Shown here: positions 12,346 to 23,340 of the stretch, piece after piece | Numbering within the stretch: the first letter of the stretch is position 1 | Layout of the letters: each line of letters opens with the position of its first letter | Notes under the pieces: model-generated | Databases searched by the model: none | The model's input: the letters and a program-made list of their open reading frames with translations, nothing else | What the model was told of the DNA's origin: nothing | Program-made: the position numbers and the translations under genes | Assembly (NCBI GenBank): GCA_964020085.1 | Contig: OZ026606.1 | Coordinates: 13,031,797-13,095,796 of the forward strand | DNA from: Micromussa lordhowensis | Taxonomy: Eukaryota; Cnidaria; Anthozoa; Scleractinia; Lobophylliidae | DNA: 64,000 nt | Direction: 5' to 3'

Positions 12346-15300
12346 TTATTCTTTACATCGTAAATGAAAGAGGATTTTAACTGCATCATGATCTGAATAA
12401 TAGACCCCAATTACAGTATTACAAACATCTTTAAATTTATGGGATTTGATGTAAACATGATCGAGAAGACTTCCTGATAAAAAAGTTGGTTTGGTCACAA
12501 TTTGCTGATAACCCAATGTCCTTTCCAATATATTTTTTAAATTGTGTGATTCTTTTTCATCAAAGTAATTAATATTAAAATCTCCAAGTATCACATCAAC
12601 TGTGTACCCATTTATGATATGATTTAGATTATTAACAAAATCATGTACATTCGAAGCTTGTTTTCTATAAAGGAACAAAAATCTCATTTCACAATTCTCT
12701 CTGCTAGTAAAAACTGTTGTTAACATCAAGCCGTTTATTACTGGAAAGTACTCTTTCTCTTTGATGTACGTTGTTATTTTGTTACAGAACGCTAGGCTGG
12801 AATATCTATCATCACTGTCTTGCCTGTTCAATATAAAAGGATATAGGTGATCTTGAATATCATTGTCTGAATCAGATGCCGCAAGTTGAGTCTCTGTTAA
12901 AAGCAACATATCACAGTTCAAAATTTTAGTGTCAAACTTAATGTCAATACTGTGCTTTCGAAGTGATCTAATATTTAACAAGACAATAGGTATGATAGAG
13001 TCATCTTCCTGTACTTGAAAATTAGCATTCTCGTCTAGCAGTGATGTATTTCGCAGTCTCTCATACTCTTCAATAACTCTTGGATCTGCTTTGATATGTT
13101 TGTGTTCTAATTTTCCGAGAATATAAAGACCTTGAAGAGAAGTAGCACGACTCAAGGCAACATAAATTTGCCCATAATTAAATGACCTTTGTTTAAATAA
13201 ATCAAAACTTATAACAATTTTGTTTAAAGTTAGTCCCTGAACTTTATGAACAGTACATGCCCATGCCAAAGCTAATGGAAACTGCAATCTTTCTATTTCT
13301 GGCGAAGAACGCTTACCAGGATTCAACTTTATTTTAGCTAAGATTGGTTTAATTGGGACAACTTTGTTTTCTTTAGCAAACATATCAGCAGATTTATCAA
13401 TAACCAAATTACCGGCATCTTCGTCATCAAACTTAATATACACTGTAGTGGGCTTCTGACTTACTTCGTTCACAAAGATTCGTGCCACAGTACCTAACTG
13501 TCCATTTATGAGTCTGTCAGAAATATCAACATTGTTTGTTAACATGACACGAGCCCCTTCTTTAACATATATCTCTAAATCTAAGCCACCTGTGTAAGAA
13601 CGTCCTTTTGAAAGAACTCTTTCAATTTCATGTGTTGATACATTCTTTGGATATTGGTCCACTGCCTTAAGAACATGTAAAGGCATTAAAATTTCTTGAA
13701 GTCGTTGATTGTTGTAGTCCATTACAGGTTTATTTTCAGCCCATACATGCAATTCATTCAAAGGATAATTATTTTTGTCATTTACAGAAACTTTTCTAGA
13801 TTGAATAGTGCGTATATCAGCTTCTGTGTGTTGAGCAACTCTCAATCTGTTTAAGAGTTCAATAAAAGGCTGATCGTCCTTTTGCCTCATGATTTCAACC
13901 AGTTCTATCATCTTGAATTTGTGCCATGGATGTGACAAATTATAAACATCATTACTATATCTGCAGAAAATAGGTTTTTGTTGAATAGGTGGTAGCTGAT
14001 GTAAATCACCCACAGCAATAATGCTTATACCAGCAAATATCTTTGAACTTGAAGTTCCAAAAATTTCTTTCAGTCTTTGATGGATATGCAGTAGTCTATT
14101 ATTTGAAACCATTGATATTTCATCAATAATCAACAACTTTAGTTCAGTTAAACTGAGCCTTAATAACGTTTTCTTTTGATCTGGTAACGGAGGTAAATTA
14201 ATTCCAACGTGTTTCGGAATAGCTAGACCTGTATTTACAGTTGTGCCACTAATATTAACAGCTGCAACACCTGTAGGTGCCATTAACAAAACGGTTGGTA
14301 AAGACGGATTCACCGCACTGTACTTAAACATATTCACTGCAGTATGATAAATTGTTCTTATCAAGTGGCTCTTACCACCACCACCACCACCAGTCACAAA
14401 TATATGTATTGGCTCAATACTTTCATTAGTAAGGCAATTGGCACTTTTGATTAAGTTTCTACACCAAGACAACACAACATCATATGTAATACGCTGTTTT
14501 ACATTTAACGATCTCACAGCCTTACGTAGTTCGTCATCTCTAATAGCAGATGGCTGGTTGTAGGTAGTTATTCCTAGAAATGTTTGGCTTATTTCACGTG
14601 GCAGTGATACCAGTTCCTCACGTAAATCGTCATCACAATCATCATCTATGCTATTCATTGCTTCCCTTGACAAGTCGTCGTTTTCTTGGTCATTAATAGG
14701 ATCATATGATTGAAGATCTCTCACCCGATTTTCGCTAACCATCTGTAATGCGGTGACGATAGCCTCGGCATTTGGTTCAAACGTTCTCCTGTTTGTTTCT
14801 ACTTTACTAAAAACTTCAGACTCCTGGAATTTTGTTGAGTATAAATCATCATCACCAAGAAGGTCAGTCTCTGTTCGCCATGGAAAGTAAAGCATTAACA
14901 AATGGTGGTAAAATTTTTCAGGCTCTTTTTCCTTACTTGGTGTGTGGAATCTTATTACAGCCTTAATCTTACGACACTTCATTATTTCTTTTCCGTTATT
15001 GAGCTTAATTGTTTGTGGAAGAACTGATTCACAATTAAAGATATGGTTCGATTCTACTAAATCATCAGAAAGTACATTAGGTTGAACATCATTAAATTCG
15101 TCAGGGTCTTTTTTATAGTCTTTATAGTAGTAAGCTGCAAATTCCGCTAAGCATAACTGGTCAACAATATTTGGCCGATCACTGTATCGTTCGATTATAT
15201 TTGACATGAAAATGTCAGTACTGTCATCTTCCAGAGCTTCAATTTCTACTTCAGATTTTGCCACTCGGCATCTTTCTTCCGGTAAACCAGTATTTACAAA

Positions 15301-18300
15301 CACTGTGCAAGGAAAAGTCTTTCGTAACCAAAGCTCAGGCATGCATCTGTAAACGCATTCTTGAGCGCTAACTTCTCTACAAGACAAAAATGCTGTACCA
15401 ACCTTTCTCAAGCTTTCTCTAATATTCAGATTATTGTCTTTAGCTTCCCTTGCTGCGTTCGTTATTGCTTGAGAACATTCGGTCTCGTCTTTTGAGAAAT
15501 ACGAGCACACGTACGTTACACATTTGTAGTGATTAAAAACAGGCTGCAAATCCACATTAGCTCTGAAACCTTTTATTCCTGCTTCAAAGTAGTTATTGAT
15601 GAAGCAACTGTCAACTGCTCTTTTAAGATGCAGCTCAAAATCGGAATCCGCAGAAATAGATAAAGCCCAATTATACTCGTCTTTGGAAACTTTGCACATA
15701 GCCAACACGTCCTCTGCACTTGTGCTTGAATCATAATCAGGTTTACTTGGATCTAACTTTTCGTTAATCTTTTCTTTTACACAGCATAAGATTTCATTTC
15801 GCCTTTTCAAGACAAGTACCTTTTGTTCATCAGGCATGTCATCCGCTAGTGGCTTGGATACAATTGTTTCGTTAGTGAAAAATTGCCCAAAGTTAAATCT
15901 GCATGGAATGTTCCTATACTTTTTGCAACTTTTAGAATGTGTATGTTTTTGGTACATGTTTACCAAGTCATGAAATTCGCAGTCATTTTCCCTATTAGGA
16001 AGACTTCCTTGTACATGCTCATCAATGTACCTTATGTAAGTTTCTTCGCTGCCATCTTTCAGCTCAGGACAATCTGAAGTCCATATTAATGAGTGTAAAT
16101 GTGGAGAACCACGCATTTGAAATTCAATTCTAAGCGCATAATACACAATCTTTCCGATAGGTTTCGCATTGCTCAATAGTACATCCTTGAAAAATGTCTC
16201 TACTCTGTGTTGGAAGTGCTTAGCAACAATAACAGGATTTAAGTTAAGCAAAGAACATTTCTCATTATATGACAAATTGCCTATTTCCTCATCCGTGATA
16301 TTTTCTCCTCTCACACGAGACAGGATGTGAAAAAGTTCATGCCATCGAAGGTCAGCGCATGATAAAGTCATAAACCACGTTGGGATTCCAAGTTGTTGTA
16401 CCATTGCTATTACTTCGTACATAAACTTTTGCCAATACGGTGGACTACCTGGGATACCTCTCAGAAAAAGATATGCCTGGTCCTTGAAGATAAGATTTTT
16501 CACACATTTTTCATTTGATCTAAATTGTGATGCTGTTAGGGGCTGCCCGTGTAGCTTTTTTAAAGCAATATTGATGCTATCTGAAACTTTTTTTTGTTCA
16601 ATGATAAACTGTGCAAAGAAAAGATATTCGGGATTCATAGCAAATCTCCCGCTATAATGAAGTAAACGAGCATTAAAGTATCTGACCGGTGTTAATTTCT
16701 CTTTTCTGTCCATTTTATACCCAAATCTACCTTTAGGAAAAAGAACTGGAAAGGCTAATTCCTCACAATGTCTGTCAGTCATCATAGACACGGGATGTTT
16801 ATTTTCGCCAGGAGCAACACTGAATATTTCATTTCCTGCAGATGTCTGCCTTCCCTCTTCATTAGATATTATAGGATAATCTGGGATAATGGACTGTAAA
16901 CACGTTTCAGAAGTCGCTGCTCGGTGATCATTTAGTGGGTCTTCCTTCTCACAATCGTCATCATAATCCCCAGAAGCATCACTATCTAAGTTTCCATCCT
17001 GAGAACAATGTCCCTTGTCTTTTCTCGCTTGTTCGTTAACTCCCTGTTCCTTCCCACAGTCGCCATCATTTCCATCACAATGACCAGCTAAAATTCCAGT
17101 CTGAGAACAACTGGCGAAGCTCGATTCCATTTCTTGTTCATGATCACAAAGGCTCGACATTTCACGATCAATGTTTTCAAGGTTAATGGCTACATTTTCA
17201 TATAATTCATTATTCCGTTGAAGCCACTGGAGGGCATGTAGCACTACCTCTGGACGCACTGCCTGAAAGTAAACATGACCTCTAAATTGCAATTTCCTCT
17301 TTAATTTTAACATAATAATTCCAGAATTTTCAGGTGGCCTTGGTAAAACATGACACGTTTCTTCACAGGATACTGGGACATTACAAATTGCTCCCTTAAT
17401 TTTCTTTTGCTGGCCTTTTGGCATAACAACAATTTTCTGAAATACGATTCGTTGAGAAACCAATATTTGTTCAAGTTTTTCTAAACTTGCAAGCTCAGGT
17501 GGCACATCATCAACTGCGAGATTGTTGTACACTGCTTGACACGGACTTTTGTTTTTCTTCTTGATTGAGACGTGACAAGTGTTGCAAATGTACATATTTC
17601 CGTTAAATGACGTGACACTTGTAAACAAACAGGAACTGAAGTTGTAATTGTCCTTCTTAAATTCCAATACAGTTTTTCTGTACAAAAGTCTATTGCACAC
17701 TACACAGATATAATAAGGACCTTCCCTTATAGCTCGATTGAATTGCTGGATGTAATAGTCCAGTGAATATGTAGAGAAACATTTTTCCTCCTTTAATTCT
17801 TTTCGCCTAGTTACTATTTGTTTTATTAGGTCTTTTTTTTCGCCAGAATCCATTATCCTGTATTTCTCAACATTTCGAAGGAACAATTTTTGCTTTTTAT
17901 TCGCCTTCATAAGTCTGTATTTCTCAGCATTTTGAACACTCAATTGTTGCTTTTTGTTCGCCTCCATAATTCTGTATTTCTCAGCATTTTGAACACTCAA
18001 TTGTTGCTTTTTGTTCGCCTCCATAATTCTGTATTTCTCAGCATGTTGAACACTCAATTCTTGCTTTTTCCGCGCCTCCATAAGTCTGTATTTCTCAGCA
18101 TTTTGAACACTCAAATTTCGCTTTTTAGTCGGCTCCATATGTTTGTATTTTTCGGCCTTTCTAATCCTTAAGGCTTTCTTTTGACAGGATTCCATGTTGG
18201 CATACTTTGCAGCGCAATTATCTAAACAAGCTCGTTTTTTCGCTGGTTCCATTGCAGCATAGTTTTCTCTTCGTTGTTTGGCAAGTTTCTGCTTCTGTTT

Positions 18301-20055
18301 TACTGACATGTATCTTCTTATAATTTTCTGGCGATCTTTTTCTAACAGGTCACAACTGCATTTGATGAACTGCATTTCATACGTTTTTGCCTCTGTCGTT
18401 TTATCAGTTAGAATTCTGACGAGAAGTTCGATTGCCCTAGCTACACTTTCGACAATTTGATAAACATAACCTTTCGACTCTTTATTGTCAAGTCCAAATA
18501 CAGCGTAACTTTTTCTCCCCATATTTCCTTTTTTAAAAATGCAGCAAACGTAGCACTTTGACTGAGACGTGGACATCAAAAAACCGGTATTGTGTTCTTG
18601 ATTTTCTGTTATAACTTTTTTCATTTCTTGTATGACAAATAGCGATTCTTGCTCTTTTTTTCTTCCTTTGTATACTACATTAAAACGTGCTTCGATGTTA
18701 GCAACCTCTATTGCAATAGAATTTGGAAGATCAGAGACCATGCAACGTTCTTTCAACATCGTGTTCTCATATAGCTGGTTACTATTCTCGATTATGGCAT
18801 CCAATGTATTTTCATTCCAATATCGAATTTCCTTTAATATTGAGAAACAAATTGCATAGAAACAAATAAAACAACACCGTCTACACGAGCAAAACGACTT
18901 ATCACTTTCTAGTGAACTATCTGAAATTAATTCATTTCTATTTAAATTCTCAATATTTACTGGTGGAGAGATTTCGGGTGTCGTTAGACCAACACCTCCA
19001 GCTACATTTGTTGATATCTGAACGCCTCTTAATTCATAAACTGCATCTATAATTCCAACGTATAAGTTTTCAAAATACTCTACTACTTTGTCAAGAGAAG
19101 CTATCTCTAATAGCACACAGGTTCCACAGGAATCAAACATTCCTTCTGAATCACGGCTATGTGAGTCAAAAACTCTAAACGTACCATTGCTTTTTACAAG
19201 AATGGCTACCGTACAAGTCGTCACTGTGAGAATAAACGATGTAAAATTTTCTCTTAGCAATAATTCAAACGCTTCAATCAAGGGTAGACAGTGAGCTTCT
19301 ATTGAACAGTCATTAAAATTGTGCACACTTCCAAAGTAGCTGTCACTGTATTTTAATCTATACATAGTATCCCTTAGACACAATACCTCAGGTAACTCCG
19401 TCAACATTAATAAATCCTGTCCTGTAGACTGTGATAGCCGTGTGTACAACTCATTACCAACATTCATTATTTCTTTAAGATCTGAGGATGATCTTATTGA
19501 ATTGATGAAGTCAAATAGTATTGCTATCAAGCTCATTGCCACACATTGTTTTCCCGCATTTGAACCAAAAACTAAACTGTTTCCTTGACTATATGGAGCA
19601 TGAATGGTTTTGGAGGGATCTACAACAAACGGACCAGGATTTGTCTCTATATCCCCAGAAAGCTTACTGGCAATATTGTTTGTTTTGTGATTTAAGCTCT
19701 TGTACACCATTTTACTTCCTAATGACAAAATTCTGCAACTATTTCTCAAGGGGTATTCCTTAGTCATCCAAAACTCATTGGTTTCTGTTATACGTTCGTC
19801 ATTACCAAAGACAACTGCTTTGCGAAGAAAGGGAGTTCGAATAATTTGATAAACTTTTGAAGACTTGGGGGCATTTTTTAATACATAATTTCGAATTCTT
19901 TTCCTTAGTTTTCTCCTTTTCAAAGCCCGTTTCATCTGTTTCACAGGAAGCCTACTCGGTTCCCTACAGCGTCGTCCTTTACCGTTTCTTTGGCTGTCGA
20001 CACTACTAATAAACAATGCAAACCGAGATCGACAAGAAGTTTCTTTTACTTCCAT
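12346..20055 (-). CDS. Helitron (Helentron-like) Rep-helicase polyprotein with 2A motif, protease and endonuclease
   Basis: Intact 2,569-codon frame; the ATG at 20055 is preceded by an in-frame TGA nine codons upstream. Order: basic N-terminus; 2A-type motif GDIETNPGP (134-142); papain-like cysteine protease resembling herpes UL36/OTU-type enzymes (Cys171 in GKQCVAMS, His299 in VFDSHSR); about seven 20-residue AEKYRxMEA-type repeats (596-745); Cys-rich module (ICVVC at 783-787, ICNTC at 823-827). The HUH Rep has HLH at 1319-1321 and paired Tyr at 1515 and 1519. The PIF1 helicase has a P-loop (1889-1896), Walker B IIDEIS, GDLHQLPP (2016-2023), HKVQG and YVALSRA. The C-terminal endonuclease/exonuclease/phosphatase domain has GDFNIN (2491-2496) and SDHD (2554-2557). 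Helitrons transpose by rolling-circle replication; all key residues are present, so the copy may be young or active. Confidence 0.95.
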   Translation of the reverse strand: MEVKETSCRSRFALFISSVDSQRNGKGRRCREPSRLPVKQMKRALKRRKLRKRIRNYVLKNAPKSSKVYQIIRTPFLRKAVVFGNDERITETNEFWMTKEYPLRNSCRILSLGSKMVYKSLNHKTNNIASKLSGDIETNPGPFVVDPSKTIHAPYSQGNSLVFGSNAGKQCVAMSLIAILFDFINSIRSSSDLKEIMNVGNELYTRLSQSTGQDLLMLTELPEVLCLRDTMYRLKYSDSYFGSVHNFNDCSIEAHCLPLIEAFELLLRENFTSFILTVTTCTVAILVKSNGTFRVFDSHSRDSEGMFDSCGTCVLLEIASLDKVVEYFENLYVGIIDAVYELRGVQISTNVAGGVGLTTPEISPPVNIENLNRNELISDSSLESDKSFCSCRRCCFICFYAICFSILKEIRYWNENTLDAIIENSNQLYENTMLKERCMVSDLPNSIAIEVANIEARFNVVYKGRKKEQESLFVIQEMKKVITENQEHNTGFLMSTSQSKCYVCCIFKKGNMGRKSYAVFGLDNKESKGYVYQIVESVARAIELLVRILTDKTTEAKTYEMQFIKCSCDLLEKDRQKIIRRYMSVKQKQKLAKQRRENYAAMEPAKKRACLDNCAAKYANMESCQKKALRIRKAEKYKHMEPTKKRNLSVQNAEKYRLMEARKKQELSVQHAEKYRIMEANKKQQLSVQNAEKYRIMEANKKQQLSVQNAEKYRLMKANKKQKLFLRNVEKYRIMDSGEKKDLIKQIVTRRKELKEEKCFSTYSLDYYIQQFNRAIREGPYYICVVCNRLLYRKTVLEFKKDNYNFSSCLFTSVTSFNGNMYICNTCHVSIKKKNKSPCQAVYNNLAVDDVPPELASLEKLEQILVSQRIVFQKIVVMPKGQQKKIKGAICNVPVSCEETCHVLPRPPENSGIIMLKLKRKLQFRGHVYFQAVRPEVVLHALQWLQRNNELYENVAINLENIDREMSSLCDHEQEMESSFASCSQTGILAGHCDGNDGDCGKEQGVNEQARKDKGHCSQDGNLDSDASGDYDDDCEKEDPLNDHRAATSETCLQSIIPDYPIISNEEGRQTSAGNEIFSVAPGENKHPVSMMTDRHCEELAFPVLFPKGRFGYKMDRKEKLTPVRYFNARLLHYSGRFAMNPEYLFFAQFIIEQKKVSDSINIALKKLHGQPLTASQFRSNEKCVKNLIFKDQAYLFLRGIPGSPPYWQKFMYEVIAMVQQLGIPTWFMTLSCADLRWHELFHILSRVRGENITDEEIGNLSYNEKCSLLNLNPVIVAKHFQHRVETFFKDVLLSNAKPIGKIVYYALRIEFQMRGSPHLHSLIWTSDCPELKDGSEETYIRYIDEHVQGSLPNRENDCEFHDLVNMYQKHTHSKSCKKYRNIPCRFNFGQFFTNETIVSKPLADDMPDEQKVLVLKRRNEILCCVKEKINEKLDPSKPDYDSSTSAEDVLAMCKVSKDEYNWALSISADSDFELHLKRAVDSCFINNYFEAGIKGFRANVDLQPVFNHYKCVTYVCSYFSKDETECSQAITNAAREAKDNNLNIRESLRKVGTAFLSCREVSAQECVYRCMPELWLRKTFPCTVFVNTGLPEERCRVAKSEVEIEALEDDSTDIFMSNIIERYSDRPNIVDQLCLAEFAAYYYKDYKKDPDEFNDVQPNVLSDDLVESNHIFNCESVLPQTIKLNNGKEIMKCRKIKAVIRFHTPSKEKEPEKFYHHLLMLYFPWRTETDLLGDDDLYSTKFQESEVFSKVETNRRTFEPNAEAIVTALQMVSENRVRDLQSYDPINDQENDDLSREAMNSIDDDCDDDLREELVSLPREISQTFLGITTYNQPSAIRDDELRKAVRSLNVKQRITYDVVLSWCRNLIKSANCLTNESIEPIHIFVTGGGGGGKSHLIRTIYHTAVNMFKYSAVNPSLPTVLLMAPTGVAAVNISGTTVNTGLAIPKHVGINLPPLPDQKKTLLRLSLTELKLLIIDEISMVSNNRLLHIHQRLKEIFGTSSSKIFAGISIIAVGDLHQLPPIQQKPIFCRYSNDVYNLSHPWHKFKMIELVEIMRQKDDQPFIELLNRLRVAQHTEADIRTIQSRKVSVNDKNNYPLNELHVWAENKPVMDYNNQRLQEILMPLHVLKAVDQYPKNVSTHEIERVLSKGRSYTGGLDLEIYVKEGARVMLTNNVDISDRLINGQLGTVARIFVNEVSQKPTTVYIKFDDEDAGNLVIDKSADMFAKENKVVPIKPILAKIKLNPGKRSSPEIERLQFPLALAWACTVHKVQGLTLNKIVISFDLFKQRSFNYGQIYVALSRATSLQGLYILGKLEHKHIKADPRVIEEYERLRNTSLLDENANFQVQEDDSIIPIVLLNIRSLRKHSIDIKFDTKILNCDMLLLTETQLAASDSDNDIQDHLYPFILNRQDSDDRYSSLAFCNKITTYIKEKEYFPVINGLMLTTVFTSRENCEMRFLFLYRKQASNVHDFVNNLNHIINGYTVDVILGDFNINYFDEKESHNLKNILERTLGYQQIVTKPTFLSGSLLDHVYIKSHKFKDVCNTVIGVYYSDHDAVKILFHLRCKE
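17820..18270 (-). repeat. 60-bp tandem coding repeats in the Helitron
   Basis: About seven units of 20 codons with consensus KKQxLSVQNAEKYRxMEAN, highly charged and predicted helical. The most similar units are adjacent, indicating internal duplication. Confidence 0.85.
19630..19656 (-). promoter_or_regulatory. 2A ribosome-skipping motif (D-x-E-x-NPGP)
   Basis: Codons 134-142 encode GDIETNPGP, matching the core consensus at which ribosomes skip the final Gly-Pro bond. It would release a ~141-aa basic N-terminal peptide and a ~2,428-aa Rep/helicase protein from one mRNA. The motif is seen directly; skipping is inferred. Confidence 0.85.
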
Positions 20056-20082
20056 TATACGTATCTGGGTTTGATAACTTCA

Positions 20083-20799
20083 CGTCCTCACTGCGCACCC
20101 TCTGATGCAGTATTCACTTGAATAATGTTCAATGTATTTCACAACTTCAGTCACTTTTGTTAAGCTTTGTTTGATTGTGTTTTTCTTTGTTTCAACTTCA
20201 GTCGTTTTTTAAGTTAGGACGAACAGGGTGACTCGTCACCCATAAACTCGTAGATCAGCTACGGAATCTTGGACCCTAAAGAAACAAAAGAACAAAACAA
20301 TTAATATCAAAGCCATCTACATGAGCACCATTTCATTTTTAGCTTGGACAATGACGTAGACATTATTCAAGGTAAAGGTAAGGGTCAACAATTTCACTCC
20401 TTCCTTCCATCGATTCATCAGCTAACTTTTTCTACACCGCTAACCAGTATATTCTTTTTGTGTGAGTACGATTTGGTTCAATTGCTGAACGCAATCGAAC
20501 TCAATCCACGGATATTTAGTTCGATTGGGTTCGATTTGCTACACCGGGAAAATCACGCCGAAACCACGCGTTGCAAAAAATCTCTTCAAAACCCCGATTT
20601 CGAAGCAACATATCACTTCCGTATTAATAACGGCAATAGTATAATCTATTTCTTAACAATTCAGCTTCATCGTGTTAAAATTTCGGCGAAATTGAACAAA
20701 ACCAGAATTAATCGGAATTTTTTTTGTCAACCTCACTCTATTGCTTGAGTAGAAGCGACGGTCGCCCATAGAAACCGAAAAACATAAACATAACACAAA
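20083..20799. other. 5' flank of the Helitron gene
   Basis: Presumed promoter and 5' terminal region. It contains an imperfect 14-bp inverted repeat AATCGAACTCAATC...GATTGGGTTCGATT near 20485-20535. A 134-codon plus-strand frame (20344-20748) lacks recognisable features. Confidence 0.4.
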
Positions 20800-21013
20800 G
20801 GGCGTGTTTAAAACACGAAATGGCGAAATGGCACTCCGGTTAGCCTAAACAGCGCTTCGGTTAGCCTAAATAGCGCTTCGGTTAGCCTAAATATCACTTC
20901 GGTTAGCCTAAATATCACTGACTTGAAGGTGGTTAGCTCTCGATAATTGTATCGATTAACCGTATCCCACATTGTTAAGAGCCATTTCGCCATTTCGTGT
21001 TTTAAACACGCCC
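20800..21013. mobile_element. TIR element (MITE) with 9-bp target duplication
   Basis: Perfect 33-bp terminal inverted repeats (20800-20832 and 20981-21013) begin GGGCGTGTTTAAAACACG. The flanks are TAACACAAA and TAACGCAAA, a 9-bp target duplication with one mismatch that suggests Mutator-like mobilisation. Internally there are about four 21-bp units of CTTCGGTTAGCCTAAATA. No gene is encoded. Confidence 0.85.
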
Positions 21014-21205
21014 TAACGCAAAGCGATGTTTTGATAAAAAGAATCCAGAATTATTGCCTGAGAGCTGAAAGTTAAATCTTTTTACAACTTTTTCTACGTT
21101 ATATGGACGAAAAAATTACCTCGACAGGCTACAAAAGAGAACGAAACAAAAAACATAGCAAAACAGCATAACATAATTTATTGTATCAGGTTAAAGCGTG
21201 TTACT

Positions 21206-22165
21206 CTTATCTCCAAGGACATGTCATTTTCTGCTAATTAGAACATACCAGAAGTAAAAACACACACGCAAACACCAAGAAAGTAAACATTTACCGTACA
21301 ATAAGCTGTCTCTTAACACTATATATATAACACTACTTTTTCAGTAGTGGTTACAAGAATAACGATATATCTTGTTTGTTTCAAAACAACATTTGCCACG
21401 ATATCAATCTATCACAACAAGTGGCGTTCAGCACGAAAACGAGAAAAAACCCTATCTCTGGATAATTTCAGCAGGCTCGTGTAAAAAAAGTGGCGCGGAA
21501 TCGATAGCTGGTTACAACTTATCTCCAAGGACATGTCATTTTCTGCTAATTAGAACATACCAGAAGTAAAAACACACACACAGTCACACACACACGCAAA
21601 CACCAAGAAAGTAAACATTTACCGTACAATAAGCTGTCTCTTAACACTATATATATAACACTACTTTTTAGTAGTTAGAAGAATAACTATATATCTTGTT
21701 TGTTTCAAAACAACACTTGCCACGATATCAATCTATCACAACACGTGGCGTTCGGCACGAAAACGAGAAAAAACCCTATCTCTGGATAATTTCAGCAGGC
21801 TCGTGTAAAAAAAGTGGCGCGGAATCGATAGCTGGTTACAACTTATCTCCAAGGACATGTCATTTTCTGCTAATTAGAACATACCAGAAGTAAAAACACA
21901 CACACAGTCACACACACACGCAAACACCAAGAAAGTAAACATTTACCGTACAATAAGCTGTCTCTTAACACTATATATATAACACTACTTTTTAGTAGTT
22001 AGAAGAATAACTATATATCTTGTTTGTTTCAAAACAACACTTGCCACGATATCAATCTATCACAACACGTGGCGTTCGGCACGAAAACGAGAAAAAACCC
22101 TATCTCTGGATAATTTCAGCAGGCTCGTGTAAAAAAAGTGGCGCGGAATCGATAGCTGGTTACAG
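21206..22165. repeat. Triple tandem repeat (312, 324, 324 bp)
   Basis: Units start CTTATCTCCAAGGACATG at 21206, 21518 and 21842; units two and three are almost identical. Each includes a CA-rich stretch, TATATATA, and CTCTGGATAATTTCAGC, the last shared with the dispersed family at 7-9 kb. The 65-codon frames that recur in it are by-products of the repeat. Confidence 0.92.
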
Positions 22166-23340
22166 CTCATCCTTCAAATAAGTAGTTTTTGAGCTTGTTC
22201 AAGCGGAGGTGAATTATTGTCTATCTGCTAATGTTTCTCATTCGTGCATTCGTGAATTCGTAACCCAATGGAGCTGGAGTAGGAGGAGACTGACAGTACA
22301 ACTCGATGTAATTTAGAGCGACTACGTTAGGACATATGAATGGACTCGCTTTATTTAATTAATACAAACTCCATTCTCACCCTTCATAAATCATTATCCA
22401 AGCTCAGTGGCTCACAGCCACGTTGATATTTCTTCCTGTTTCCGTATTAAAAAGTACTGTGACAGGTGACAATATTTCAGGCCATAGAACCTTGCAAAAC
22501 TACACGCTTAAACAGACTTGGTAGCTATACGATAAACAGTTTCTTTGTTATCGCTCCCAGAATTTTGTTTCTGTGACAGAACGTTTCTCTTCTTACCAAA
22601 CATTTAACTTTGCATAATTAGTAAATATGTTGCGATCAATCCAAAATTCACGGGCAAAAGCATTCCACAACTACACGGTAAACACACTCAAAAAGCGTTT
22701 TATCGACGTTTTGATCTAGTCTTTGGCAAATTCTCTTCGGGTAAGCATTTCCGAAATAAACGCCAGAACATCAACCTTCACGTTTCTTGTCTGCAAGAAT
22801 TTGCTTTTTTTTAAAGCGTTTTTCCTCTTGTCGAACATTTAAGATAAAAACAAATATCTTGCAATTAAATCACGGTGAAAAGCATGCTTAAAGCAACACT
22901 ACTAAAAAAGCAAGCGTTTCCAAATAATAGCTTGAACTTCTACCTTCACGTTTCTTGTCTGCGAGCAGTCTTTGTCGATTCACTGATGACTATAGACACA
23001 AAATAACCTGATCAATCTGTTGCGGTACAACAGCTAACCACACACCATAGGTCGTATGAAATCTCTCATGACGTAATACTCTTAATCGGCTAGTCATGTG
23101 ACCACCCAGAAAAAGTGGCAGACCGCTTTGATTATTGCTGTCACAAACTGTGTGGGTTTCAATACCTCAAGCAGTCGCTAAAAACTAGAAGCTCTATTGG
23201 GGTTCGAAGTCGAATTTTGCCGATGAAGAATGCTACATTATTTCTGCCGTCTCCAAAGTATAGAAGAGTTTCGTTCAAAAAGAAATTAGGCAGCCGAATG
23301 GAGCAGAAATTTTCGACGGTTAGCGCATGTAAAACGTCAC
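22166..23340. other. No gene recognised; weak internal duplication
   Basis: CCTTCACGTTTCTTGTCTGC appears at about 22776 and 22942 with similar flanks, a diverged ~165-bp tandem duplication. An 80-codon frame at 23115-23357 has no support. Confidence 0.5.

Noticed and set aside
17890..18171. 93-codon plus-strand frame with repeated segments
   Set aside because: Antisense of the Helitron AEKYR repeats.
20344..20748. 134-codon plus-strand frame upstream of the Helitron
   Set aside because: No recognisable motif; composition is like the flanking non-coding DNA.
21372..21893. Two near-identical 65-codon frames
   Set aside because: Same frame repeated in the 324-bp tandem repeat, with no domain or start context.
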